A stretch of DNA of 28,971 nt from a virus. Under the pieces are notes generated by a model. That model worked only from the letters and a program-made list of their open reading frames with translations, did no database searches and had not been told where the DNA came from. The position numbers and the translations under genes are program-made. Of this stretch, positions 1-8,288 are shown one piece after another. Every line of letters starts with the position of its first letter. Positions within the stretch are counted from its first letter, which is position 1. The stretch is taken from IMG/VR virus record IMGVR_UViG_3300025010_000195, positions 1 to 28,971 of that record, one strand, 5' to 3'.

Positions 1-747
1 TAGTACACGAACACGATTTGGATTTGCTTGGATGGATGCCTTATCTGTAATTGTACCAAGCAAAATTCCATCTGCATCAAAATAATTAACTAATATTTTT
101 GTTGGCACAAATGGCAAAGGTATATTAGTTTCAAATGCTAATACATCTTGTGCAGTAACAATGCGATCTACAACAACCATTTGTTTTATACCAGAAGCAG
201 TTCCACCAACTGAATTTTCCACAGTACAATTCGCTGCGCTTGTAGTAGTAATAGTTACATTTCCTGCAACACCTATAGCATCCCATGCGAGAATTACACT
301 TGCACCATCAGCAGATAAAAATGCTGTAAAAGGAACTGTTGCTCTTGTGTCACCATTAATTGCAGCAACCAAACTTGTAGCAGAGTTTGCAGCACTTGCA
401 CCATTAGTCCAAACACCAGTTGTTACTACAGCTACATCTGCTTCTTGATAATCAACACCATTTATAACTACTTTCATTGCAGGTTCACCAGTCGCATTAA
501 AATCAATTACTGCTGTTGACATGGTTCCAGGAAAATTAATCAAAGAATTAATTTGTGTAGCATTAGCAGTTACAGAAGTTCCTGCTCCTGCTCCCAATTT
601 TAAATCTGCAATTGCCAACACATCAACATTTTTATTTGTCCCTGCAACAATTGCTTTTGAAGCTAATACTGTTCCAGCAGTTACTCCATCTATAGTTGCT
701 TCTTCACTTTGAGATATTCTACTAAATTCAGAATCACTATATCCCAT
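1..747 (-). CDS. Phage structural protein, C-terminus cut by window edge
   Basis: The frame is open from an ATG at 747 to the window edge, giving 249 codons and no stop. A strong Shine-Dalgarno site (AAGGAGG) lies just upstream. The product is rich in Ala, Thr, Val and Gly, with almost no Cys and many short beta-prone stretches, as in phage virion proteins. Residues about 90-175 (beginning around KVVINGVDY and ending near VTITTTSAANC) resemble the small beta-domain often inserted in phage tail and neck proteins, with its LVAAIN segment and a GVAGN turn. The ASKAIVAGTNKNVD segment near residue 30 is typical of phage head or fibre proteins. It follows the neck-like genes, so a virion role is likely. 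The exact part (decoration, fibre or tail) cannot be assigned. Confidence 0.6.
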   Translation of the reverse strand, partial: MGYSDSEFSRISQSEEATIDGVTAGTVLASKAIVAGTNKNVDVLAIADLKLGAGAGTSVTANATQINSLINFPGTMSTAVIDFNATGEPAMKVVINGVDYQEADVAVVTTGVWTNGASAANSATSLVAAINGDTRATVPFTAFLSADGASVILAWDAIGVAGNVTITTTSAANCTVENSVGGTASGIKQMVVVDRIVTAQDVLAFETNIPLPFVPTKILVNYFDADGILLGTITDKASIQANPNRVRVL

Positions 748-811
748 TTTTTACTTTCCTCCTTTTTCTTGATTTGTTATGATTTTTATCATTATGACTT
801 ATATTATTTAA

Positions 812-1048
812 TTACATAATCTCCCTCTGTAAATAAGGTATCCTCTTAATAAAATTGCTTATATTTAAGATTTCTCCTCTAAGTTCAGGATAATCATGCA
901 AAGAAATATCAAATTGTTTCTCAATCATATGCATAAGATTGTTTATTTTTAAATATTCTTTCTTACATAAGTCTTCTAAGCTCATTTCGCAATTTGGAGT
1001 TTTAATAAGAATTTTCTTATTATTGATATTATTGATATTATTATTCAT
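812..1048 (-). CDS. Small hypothetical protein in structural operon
   Basis: This is a 78-residue protein with an Asn-rich start (MNNNINNINNKK) followed by a mostly helical, charged body. No family is recognised and no membrane segment or metal site is visible. Its start lies 15 bases past the stop of the preceding gene, with a GGTGG-type ribosome site in the gap, so it is translated as part of the structural operon. A small head-tail joining or chaperone role would fit the position but is only inference. Confidence 0.55.
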   Translation of the reverse strand: MNNNINNINNKKILIKTPNCEMSLEDLCKKEYLKINNLMHMIEKQFDISLHDYPELRGEILNISNFIKRIPYLQREIM

Positions 1049-1063
1049 TTTCCACCAACTTAA

Positions 1064-1747
1064 TTAAGAATTTGAATAAGAATTAAATTCTTGTCTAAAA
1101 TCTTTAATCTCTTCCTTTAAATTACTTAACATTAATGAATAAACTTTTAATTCTTCTACTTTACTTTCTAAACGATTAAAATCTTTAGTTCCAATTTGCT
1201 TTTTTAATCGAGATAATGGTTTTAATAAATAATCTAAATATGCTTTTTTCATATTTAATGAAATTAATTCAATCTCATCTATATCTAAGTAATTAAGCAT
1301 TATTCCATCATATGTTTTACTTACAATTAAATTTAAATTTGTGTTATCTATATCAGTAAATGTTAACGCAATTATATCTGTGTCAATTTTAGTAATTGTA
1401 AGCATAGGATTTTCAATATCATCTAGTCTAACTGTATAATTAGTATCTATTGCTGATTTTATTTTTGTAGCAATCTGTAATTTTGTATCAGTATTTAATA
1501 ATGCAATTGTATATGTATCAGAATTAATATTAAGACTAATATTTCCATTATTTTCTACTATTCCATAGATTATTAAAACTGCATTGTCAGAATATAAAGT
1601 ATAACCTAAATCATGTGGTGTAGTTTTGTAACTATACCCCACAGCAGTTTCAAAAAATTCAAAAACTAAATCTTGTTTATAAGTAAAATCAACATCTGAT
1701 ACTTTTATTAAAAATTTATCATATATTTTTTGGAGTAAAGTTCCCAA
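1064..1747 (-). CDS. Putative head-tail connector (neck) protein with inserted beta-domain
   Basis: The product has 227 residues from a TTG start, with AGGTGG nine bases upstream. The N-terminus (MGTLLQKIYDKFLIKVSD) and the helical C-terminus (around YLDYLLKPLSRLKKQIG) resemble small phage neck proteins that join head and tail. Between them, about residues 65-145 look like a separate beta-domain: NISLNINSDTYTIALL, then an amphipathic helix (QIATKIKSAID), then beta strands. That pattern is common in phage structural proteins, and a similar one appears in the next structural gene at 1-747. The position three genes after the major capsid protein supports a connector. The family assignment is by resemblance only. 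Confidence 0.5.
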   Translation of the reverse strand: MGTLLQKIYDKFLIKVSDVDFTYKQDLVFEFFETAVGYSYKTTPHDLGYTLYSDNAVLIIYGIVENNGNISLNINSDTYTIALLNTDTKLQIATKIKSAIDTNYTVRLDDIENPMLTITKIDTDIIALTFTDIDNTNLNLIVSKTYDGIMLNYLDIDEIELISLNMKKAYLDYLLKPLSRLKKQIGTKDFNRLESKVEELKVYSLMLSNLKEEIKDFRQEFNSYSNS

Positions 1748-1783
1748 AATCTATCACCACCTATTGATTTGTTATTCTTTATT

Positions 1784-2266
1784 TTATTCTTTATTTTCAT
1801 CAGTTTTAAATGATAGACCAGTGAATTCGATTAGAAACTGAATTTGATCATAATTATTAATCTTATTCTTTTTAGCGTAGTTGACTATTTTAGATTTTTC
1901 TTGATTTGTAATTATGTTTTCTGCTACATGTTTTTTGAATGTGCTGAAAGTTTTATATTCAAATATTTCTTTGCATTTATTGTCGTCTAGGATTAATTGA
2001 ACTCGTTTTTCTTCTTTGTTATCAAATCCAAGATGCTCTCTCATTTCTGGATTTTCAATATAAACCCGACTGTGTGATCCAAGTGTGTCTGTACCGGAAA
2101 AGAATAGATTATTATTTTGTACTTGTGTTTCTATTTCCATATTTGGAATATATACAGTTTGATTTGCTTTAATAAATTCATCACCTTCCATGGAAAATCT
2201 TTCCCATGAAACATTCCAGTCACATAGATTTCTAACCTTTGAACGGCTGTTCATATCAATTGCCAT
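1784..2266 (-). CDS. Conserved capsid-associated protein
   Basis: The frame can begin at 2284, but the ATG at 2266 is preferred because GGAGGG lies about ten bases before it; the earlier ATG has only a weak site. The 160-residue product begins MAIDMNSRSKVRNLCDWNVS and contains GTDTLGSHSRVYIENPEMRE. It resembles small proteins encoded just after the major capsid gene in several Gram-positive phages. Its function is not known to me. The C-terminal third is Lys-rich and helical. Location after the capsid gene, interrupted only by the broken homing endonuclease at 2312-3535, suggests a capsid or head-completion role. Confidence 0.55.
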   Translation of the reverse strand: MAIDMNSRSKVRNLCDWNVSWERFSMEGDEFIKANQTVYIPNMEIETQVQNNNLFFSGTDTLGSHSRVYIENPEMREHLGFDNKEEKRVQLILDDNKCKEIFEYKTFSTFKKHVAENIITNQEKSKIVNYAKKNKINNYDQIQFLIEFTGLSFKTDENKE

Positions 2267-2311
2267 AATTATTTTACCCTCCATTTATTACCCTTTATTT
2301 TTAGTTGTGTT

Positions 2312-3535
2312 TTAGATTACTTCTTGAAATTCAATATCTATTGGTTTGATTTTTCTTAATTCACCAAAATCATAGTCAAATTCGCCTTGAGAATTAATTA
2401 TTTTTGAATTGTCTATATCAAATTTTATATAATGGTGATTTTGATTTAGGTATGTACGTGCGTAGGATAGGATTTCTAAAAGTTTTGAGTCAGATGGGAT
2501 TAAATCTTTGGTTGAGATGATACGAATTTCTCTCCAGTGAGAACGGAATAAAGAATACCATCTATTTCTTTGTTTTTTATCAAATTCTTCTTGTGTTAAT
2601 CCACCTAATTTAATAGACAACCAATGTCCACCAAAGTCACATTCACAATAAATCATTTCTTTTGGAAATGCTATGTCTAGTGATGCATTATAATATGGAT
2701 AGTTTAATTGTCCTCCTAGTATGCTGTGAACATATCTTTGTTGACTACTACAGGGAGCAGTACCATTTTTGTTTAGTGTTGCTATTACTTTAGCATATAT
2801 TTCTTTGTTTTGCATAGGATGTGCAAAGCCATACTTTTGCAGACATGTTACTCTTTTACTAATTTTAGTACATTCATCACATTGCTTTTTATTTTAATTT
2901 TTAAAACTATCATATGTAGTTGTAAATTTATTTTTATTTTCACACGAACATTGTATTAGTATATTTTCACTTGTATTGATATACTCAATTTCGTTAGTTA
3001 ATAATTTACACCCGTTACCATTTTCGCCTTCGATATATATTTTTATATCACAATATGGTATTTTATATAGTTCTGACATCATTTTTGTAGTACAATTGTC
3101 GCACTGTCTTTTGTTACCACTTGAAAAACAGTCAAAAGAAGTTTGAAATGGCATCCCACATTGACATTCAATATCTAAATTATCTTTTGCGTTTTTATAT
3201 GTTTTACTTCTTAACTTGCAGTTACTTTCGCTTTCTATTTCTATGAAAAATTTCACCTTTTCATAAGGTTTCCGTAATTTGTTACCTATGTTTTTGTGTC
3301 CACAATCTTTACATTGTCTTTGGAAATCAGATTTAAACTTATTAAAACATGGTTCAAATATATTATGATCTTTACACCCACATTGAATTTTTAATTTTAC
3401 TGTCGAGTTGTTTTTATTTTGTATAACTTTTTCTAACTCAAATTCTTCTTCTGAAATTAATATTTTACAACCATTTCCTGTTTCTTCACTGTTTATATAG
3501 TTTTTAATAGATTCATACGTAAGTTTTTTAGCCAT
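2312..3535 (-). pseudogene. EDxHD/Vsr-like homing endonuclease split by a TAA codon
   Basis: Two open stretches, 2896-3535 and 2312-2893, are in the same frame and separated by one TAA (2894-2896). Read through, they give one protein of about 407 residues. The N-terminal part holds three repeated zinc modules, each with a CxC and later a CxxC pair (C52/C54 with C75/C78; C124/C126 with C145/C148; C196/C198 with CDEC). The stop falls inside the third module, just before its CxxC. After it comes an endonuclease core: SSQQRYVHSILGG, then DIAF, then ECDFGGHW, giving the E-x-D-x-x-x-H arrangement of Vsr-like homing enzymes. An upstream ATG at 3535 has AGGAGG. The lower fragment could restart at Met 2815 but would lack the zinc modules. 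It lies directly downstream of the major capsid gene. Confidence 0.75.
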
Positions 3536-3574
3536 ATTTAACTCCTCCTATCGAATCACCACCTAATTATTTAT

Positions 3575-3662
3575 AAAATAAAAGAAGGACGGATTAGGAA
3601 AACCGCCCTTGTCAGTAATTAATCAAGTGTCGACTCAAGATTAATACCTATCTTCTATAAAA
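3575..3662 (-). terminator. Structured terminator-like element, copy 1 (3' of capsid gene)
   Basis: On the minus strand the element reads TTTTATAGAAGATAGG, hairpin 1, CTGAC, hairpin 2, then CTTCTTTTATTTT. Hairpin 1 pairs 3639-3645 with 3618-3624 (7 bp). Hairpin 2 pairs 3603-3610 with 3585-3592 (8 bp with one G-U) and is followed by a U-rich tail, as in an intrinsic terminator. The flanking AGAAG and CTTCT can also pair, closing a junction around both hairpins. The same conserved strands recur at 8289-8362 with different stem sequences. It sits 11 bases after the capsid stop and about 40 bases before the homing endonuclease start. Confidence 0.75.
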
Positions 3663-3673
3663 TTTGTTTAATA

Positions 3674-4789
3674 TTACTCAGCTAGAGTAGCATCATATAT
3701 ATATCCCATTGCCGGAATTAGTTCAATCAAAACCTTGTTTCCGTAACTAATGTCGAATCTTGTCACTTCTGCTCGTAAATTGATATCAGTGGCAGTCATA
3801 GTGGAAAGTTGACCTTGAATACCGATCTGAAGTGCAGATTGTTGACCTTGTGGCAAAAACCACAAATCAGTTGTGGGTAATTGAGGAGCATAAAAATCAC
3901 CAGCAGTATTAAGGTCAATCATATTATAAGCATTAGGTATTTCTACAACAATGCTTCCTTTATATACTTTAACAAGACCAGTTTTCATTATTTCTTCCAT
4001 TACAAATTCAGGGAACCTAAATTCTGTACCAGCAGAAACAACACTAAAATTAGCAAGATCATTCAATTTGTTAACCGCACTATAATCACCTAGAATTGTT
4101 ACCGAAGTACCAAAGCGTCTTGCTTTCTTTCTTACATCCTCAACATTGGTCTTTGTAATTCCTTCTGCGTAGTTCTTTAATGTAGTAGCAGAAGTAATTG
4201 CACTTCTCAAAGCATTGATATGGGAAAGAACCATTTGGTTAATAATGTCAGTTAATACTTGTTCATTGGCGTAGGCCATGGTGTCTGTATCACCATACAT
4301 TAATTCTTTAGGATCAATAATCAAACCACCTGTTGCATTTTGAACTGTCATAGTACCAGTTCTTTTCTTAACGGTAGGGAACACAAAAGAACCAGACGAA
4401 GCTTGAACTCTTGATTTATCCCCTTGTAATTGAACTACAGAATATCTCAATTCCTCATTTTCTTTGACACGTGTAACTTGGCCCATAGCACTATTAATAG
4501 CTAATCTCTTTTCCAAAGGTTGTTGAATAGTAATAGTACGAATAGCATTTAACTCAGCTTTAGCTTGAGTATTACCATCATTGGCAGCAGTAGCAATCAT
4601 CTTAATCTTATCCATTACTGTGTCAACTTTTTTACCATATTTAGATACATCTTTACCATAAACGATATTAGTAAAAATCTCTACTTCTTCGTTCGGACGA
4701 GTAGTTGCCAATTTATTCTTTACAATCTTATTAATCTCAACTTGTTCTGCATTCTCTTGTAATTTTGTAAAATCTATTCCAAAACTCAT
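3674..4789 (-). CDS. Major capsid protein (HK97-fold, putative)
   Basis: The ATG at 4789 is chosen over an in-frame TTG at 4795 because AGAGG lies nine bases before it. The 371-residue product has an N-terminal helical delta-like region, a central segment with TGTMTVQNATGGLIIDPKEL, and a helix-rich middle (INQMVLSHINALRSAIT). The C-terminal beta-rich region contains FDISYGNKVLIELIPAMGY. This agrees with HK97-type capsid proteins of Gram-positive phages in length, domain order and position after protease, scaffold and decoration genes. A VEIN motif near residue 17, in the delta region, matches the ExN motif repeated in the protease-scaffold protein and may be a processing site. The start region shares a 36-base leader with the next gene upstream (4887-5408). 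Confidence 0.85.
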   Translation of the reverse strand: MSFGIDFTKLQENAEQVEINKIVKNKLATTRPNEEVEIFTNIVYGKDVSKYGKKVDTVMDKIKMIATAANDGNTQAKAELNAIRTITIQQPLEKRLAINSAMGQVTRVKENEELRYSVVQLQGDKSRVQASSGSFVFPTVKKRTGTMTVQNATGGLIIDPKELMYGDTDTMAYANEQVLTDIINQMVLSHINALRSAITSATTLKNYAEGITKTNVEDVRKKARRFGTSVTILGDYSAVNKLNDLANFSVVSAGTEFRFPEFVMEEIMKTGLVKVYKGSIVVEIPNAYNMIDLNTAGDFYAPQLPTTDLWFLPQGQQSALQIGIQGQLSTMTATDINLRAEVTRFDISYGNKVLIELIPAMGYIYDATLAE

Positions 4790-4886
4790 TATCAATTACC
4801 TCTTTTCTTTTTATTTTATTATTTGACATTAATCCGAAAATATTATATATTGTTATAAACACAGATATAATCTATAAACTCATAAC

Positions 4887-5408
4887 TTACAGATTATCGT
4901 TTGCCATTACCTCTACAACATAACCACCAGCAACAGTTCCACCACCTGCATCAATTGTAAATGCACCAAAAGTAGTTTTCTTGATTACTTTAAGATAAAT
5001 TTCATACGTAGAAGGATCTGCTGTTTTAGTCCATTTCTGAGTATTTGTAGTATCTGCCACAGAACGTCCAATGACAAAATTTCCAACTGCAACATCAGCA
5101 AAAGCATCAGTAAGTAAATCAGCACTCATATCAAATTGCAATCCTACACAATCCTTAACTCTAAATGCACGAATATACTCATTTGCAACAACTTTATAAG
5201 AATCTGTATTGATGATTTCTGGTTTGTCAATGATATTTAACATCACATAAATATCACCCAATTTTGCTGTAGCCAAATCTGGAACTAATACCTGAACATC
5301 AGACGTGACATTGAATTGATAACCATTGTATGTATCCGCAATTGCTTTCACATTAGGTTTGTTAGAAACATTAAGAAAATTTGAATCATGGAATTTAAAT
5401 AAACTCAT
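4887..5408 (-). CDS. Probable head decoration protein
   Basis: This 173-residue protein starts at an ATG with GAGG upstream. It lies between the protease-scaffold gene and the major capsid gene, the usual place for a decoration protein or a capsid co-expressed protein. The sequence is beta-rich and acidic: VQVLVPDLATAKLGDIYVML, then YIRAFRVKDCVGLQFDMSAD, and a Gly-rich C-terminus (AGGGTVAGGYVVEVM). There are no catalytic motifs or membrane segments. Proteins of this pattern occur just before the capsid gene in several clostridial and Listeria phages. The family name is unknown to me, so decoration protein is inferred from place and composition. Confidence 0.6.
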   Translation of the reverse strand: MSLFKFHDSNFLNVSNKPNVKAIADTYNGYQFNVTSDVQVLVPDLATAKLGDIYVMLNIIDKPEIINTDSYKVVANEYIRAFRVKDCVGLQFDMSADLLTDAFADVAVGNFVIGRSVADTTNTQKWTKTADPSTYEIYLKVIKKTTFGAFTIDAGGGTVAGGYVVEVMANDNL

Positions 5409-5492
5409 TATTAATTACCTCATTTCTTTTTATTTTTGTTGTTAATTAACCATTATTAACATTAATTATATATTATCTTTACTCTCTAAAAC

Positions 5493-6080
5493 TTAGTTAA
5501 AGAAAGATGGGATACTACCAGGAACCTTTTTCATTTCTTTTTCTTTAATAGAAATAAACATTGCATTATTTTTAGAGTTGGTTTCAACATTCTCATCATT
5601 TGAAGCAATCATTTCCTTGAATTTCTTAGCACACAATTCTGCTTCTGCTTTCTTCAATCCTTCCAGATCAACAGATTCTACAAATGATTTAAGCGAATTT
5701 ACTTCTGACTCTTCAAAACCATTCTTTGTAATTTCTGTTTCAAAATAAGAATTAACTTCTGCAATTTTTGCTTCTGATTCTGTTTTAATTTTTGCTTCTC
5801 TAAAAGAATTTACCTCGACTGCAAGAGATTCTTTTTCTGCTTTTTCAGATTCAAGTAATTTATTAACTTCTACAATTGTATTACTCACCTCAATTATTTT
5901 ACTATCAAGTTCTTGAGTTTTTTCAATTAAAGTATTGATTTCTACTGCTTTCTCATCTAAGGATTGGTTTAATGTGTTAATTTCTACATTCTTTTGTTCC
6001 AAAGATTTATTCAATGTATTTATTTCATTGATTTTATCTTCGATTTTTTGATTAAGTTCCAATACAATTTTCTCATCCAT
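5493..6080 (-). CDS. Nested in-frame scaffold protein
   Basis: Within the protease-scaffold gene, an ATG at 6080 (residue 337, MDEKIVLELNQK) is preceded by a perfect AAGGAGG eleven bases upstream. Starting there gives 195 residues: the coiled-coil scaffold alone plus the C-terminal tail ending IPSFFN. Nested scaffold genes inside protease genes are well known in lambda (C/Nu3) and other phages, where extra scaffold is needed beyond the fusion. The internal site is one of the strongest ribosome sites in the window, so separate translation is likely. That the product exists is inference from the sequence. Confidence 0.7.
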   Translation of the reverse strand: MDEKIVLELNQKIEDKINEINTLNKSLEQKNVEINTLNQSLDEKAVEINTLIEKTQELDSKIIEVSNTIVEVNKLLESEKAEKESLAVEVNSFREAKIKTESEAKIAEVNSYFETEITKNGFEESEVNSLKSFVESVDLEGLKKAEAELCAKKFKEMIASNDENVETNSKNNAMFISIKEKEMKKVPGSIPSFFN

Positions 6081-7088
6081 TTTATTTTTCTCCTCCTTCG
6101 ATTGATTTATTTTTTGATTGTTTAATATATTTTTAACTGGTGTATTAACTTCGACAGATTCTTCGCCATTTAAAGGCTTCCAGTCTTCCTCGACTTTAAT
6201 AGTTTCACCAAGTTTTACCTCACCATTTTCAACTGTATAAGTAATTTGACAATATTCTCCTGTTTTATCCCAACATTTCATTATGAATGTTGATATAGTT
6301 GGATAAAACTTATGAACATAATAATAAGAATAATTTGATTCGTCTGTATTATGTTTTCTATTAAATTTACTTTCAACAATCATAGAAATATCATTATAAT
6401 TCATAGCATTTATTTCAATTATAGCTTTATCTTTATAATCTAAATTATCTGGCAATATTATCACCTCTTTTTTCTTGAGTGTATTTAATTCGAGCATGAG
6501 AGCAGATTTATCGGCGGGGACTTCTCCTATTACAAGGGCGTGCCCTGAGTATTGATATAATTGAGGTTTACGGCACTTTTCTTTCCATCCACCATCATAA
6601 ATTATTTTCTTATTTCCCAATGATTTATCTGCACAAATTTCGATTGAACCTTCTACAGAATTTCCATTATCATATTCTTCTTGCAAATAATCTACTAATT
6701 CTGGAAATCTCTGATCATACACATAACCTACTCCTACTACAGCATCAATTATTTTACTGTTTACTTCAATATTTTCTGCTATGTACCCACTTTCAAAAGA
6801 TCCAACAACAAGGCTATCTTCAAAAATAACTCTATTTTCTTCGACAATCATGTCGCCATGACTTCCAAAAGGAATTTTATTTTCACTATCCATGAATTGT
6901 GCTACAAGAGGCATTCCTTTGACTGATTCAATATTGTTTTCAGCATATTCTTTTGTCCAGTGAATTCCATTACCATTATAGTCTTCAGAATCTTTATGCA
7001 ATTCATGCAAAATTAATTTAATTGGTGTTCTACCTGCTTTTGCTATTTTTTTAGATATTTCAATTACACTATTTTTCGTTTTCCTCAC
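5493..7088 (-). CDS. Prohead protease fused to scaffold domain
   Basis: The product has up to 531 residues. Residues about 20-200 are the protease: FGSHGD (His 77) and NGNSVEGSIEI (Ser 144/148) are likely catalytic segments, followed by SGHALVIGEVPADKSAL. Residues about 210-320 form a linker, and 337-490 a long Glu/Lys coiled coil with EINTLN heptad-like repeats, typical of scaffold. The motif E-(I/L/V)-N occurs twelve times across the protein. The start is uncertain. GTG at 7088 overlaps the Shine-Dalgarno AAAGGAGG, so it is too close. The codon at the right distance is ACG at 7079, perhaps a changed ATG. The protease would mature the head and be released with the scaffold. Confidence 0.85.
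   Translation of the reverse strand: MRKTKNSVIEISKKIAKAGRTPIKLILHELHKDSEDYNGNGIHWTKEYAENNIESVKGMPLVAQFMDSENKIPFGSHGDMIVEENRVIFEDSLVVGSFESGYIAENIEVNSKIIDAVVGVGYVYDQRFPELVDYLQEEYDNGNSVEGSIEICADKSLGNKKIIYDGGWKEKCRKPQLYQYSGHALVIGEVPADKSALMLELNTLKKKEVIILPDNLDYKDKAIIEINAMNYNDISMIVESKFNRKHNTDESNYSYYYVHKFYPTISTFIMKCWDKTGEYCQITYTVENGEVKLGETIKVEEDWKPLNGEESVEVNTPVKNILNNQKINQSKEEKNKMDEKIVLELNQKIEDKINEINTLNKSLEQKNVEINTLNQSLDEKAVEINTLIEKTQELDSKIIEVSNTIVEVNKLLESEKAEKESLAVEVNSFREAKIKTESEAKIAEVNSYFETEITKNGFEESEVNSLKSFVESVDLEGLKKAEAELCAKKFKEMIASNDENVETNSKNNAMFISIKEKEMKKVPGSIPSFFN
6092..6098 (-). promoter_or_regulatory. Internal Shine-Dalgarno site for nested scaffold
   Basis: AAGGAGG on the minus strand lies inside coding sequence, where it encodes Lys-Glu-Glu, at suitable spacing before ATG 6080. 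Confidence 0.7.
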
Positions 7089-7108
7089 CTCCTTTCAGCT
7101 ATTATAAT

Positions 7109-8230
7109 TTAGACATGCTCCCAGTGTAATGGAGTTCCATCTTCTAATATTCCACAAGTATCTCTCTTACCTTTGCAACATTTAGATATATTCCAATTTG
7201 AACCATCAATAATATTTCTTGTTGCTTCTAAAATTGAATTATAAACTATATTAGTTTCTATGCATAAAACTCTTTTTAATATTTTTATATATTCATTATT
7301 TGCATTATAATCACACCAACCTAATTCAGCACCTTGTTTTAAATATTTTCTAACTGTATCACGATGTAAATTAACAATATTTACAATATCATTAATATTT
7401 TTATTATCACTCCATAAGCTACATACTTTCTTAACTAGACTACTACAAGCATATTCATGGCACTTTAACCAATTTATGTTAGATAAATCAAAAATTGTTG
7501 CTAATTTACTATTTAATATATTTCTTTTTATATATTCTAAATTGCTTTTTAAGCAATCTATCCTAATTACTTTTATATTATGTTCTTTTGCTAACTTCTC
7601 TTTGTAATCATCTATTTCTTTAGATTCTTCTGAGATTTGTCCGTTTAATGGATTGTTATTACCATGACCTAATTTCCCATCCATTTCAAGAATATATTCT
7701 TGATTATTAAATTCAAAATAAAAATCATATCTTTTAGGTTTAATCCAATCTGGACTATATTCAGGTTTGAATTTTGCTTGTAGTTGCTCTAATATATTAA
7801 ATCCTATTTTGTTTGGGTAACTTATTCCGTCTCCACATTTAGAACAGGACAACATACCTGTAGATATATCATTTATATTTTTATTTTTAATAATATTTTC
7901 ACAATCTAAACATTTCCAATCTACTTTTTTATGACTATATTGCGTATATTTATATCCATCTTCTGGATTTGCAAGTAGTTTAGCTAACTCAGGATTTGTT
8001 GTCCACATATCATTAAAACCAATTAATATTTTTTTAGGTGAAGAACAACAATATGGACATCCTCTATCTGTCAATAGACTAAAAGCCATTGGTTCCCATT
8101 CCCCAGTACAATTTAAGCATCTTACTTTAATTATGTCTCTTGCTGTTATATATTCGCCGATAACTTTAATTTTAGGATTTATATTCTTTAATTCCTCACA
8201 AAATTCCTCATGTGTTTTCTTTTTGCTAAT
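7109..8230 (-). CDS. EDxHD/Vsr-like homing endonuclease, start codon damaged
   Basis: An internal Met at 8089 would give 326 residues, but the frame continues upstream with convincing coding content (ISKKKTHEEFCEELKNINPK, then VRCLNCTGEWEP). This supplies the first CxxC of a zinc ribbon that CPYC completes. The full product is about 373 residues. A second zinc pair (CLDC, then CSKC) follows. The endonuclease core holds YDFYFEF and EMDGKLGHG, i.e. E-x-D and H. Next come an HTH segment and a C-terminal NUMOD1-like repeat. There is no ATG in frame. Codon ATT at 8230 sits ten bases after AAAGGA, as if an ATG AGC had become ATT AGC. Alternatively, removing one A from the A6 run would join ATG 8240 to this frame. 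It lies between portal and protease genes. Confidence 0.75.
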   Translation of the reverse strand: MSKKKTHEEFCEELKNINPKIKVIGEYITARDIIKVRCLNCTGEWEPMAFSLLTDRGCPYCCSSPKKILIGFNDMWTTNPELAKLLANPEDGYKYTQYSHKKVDWKCLDCENIIKNKNINDISTGMLSCSKCGDGISYPNKIGFNILEQLQAKFKPEYSPDWIKPKRYDFYFEFNNQEYILEMDGKLGHGNNNPLNGQISEESKEIDDYKEKLAKEHNIKVIRIDCLKSNLEYIKRNILNSKLATIFDLSNINWLKCHEYACSSLVKKVCSLWSDNKNINDIVNIVNLHRDTVRKYLKQGAELGWCDYNANNEYIKILKRVLCIETNIVYNSILEATRNIIDGSNWNISKCCKGKRDTCGILEDGTPLHWEHV

Positions 8231-8288
8231 TTTTTATCATTCCTTTCTAATGAAATTTATTCCACACCTTTCTGACTTAAATTTAAAC

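Noticed and set aside
161-712. Two plus-strand open frames opposite the partial structural gene
   Set aside because: They lie opposite a minus-strand gene with a strong ribosome site. Their composition mirrors its codons and they have no ribosome sites.
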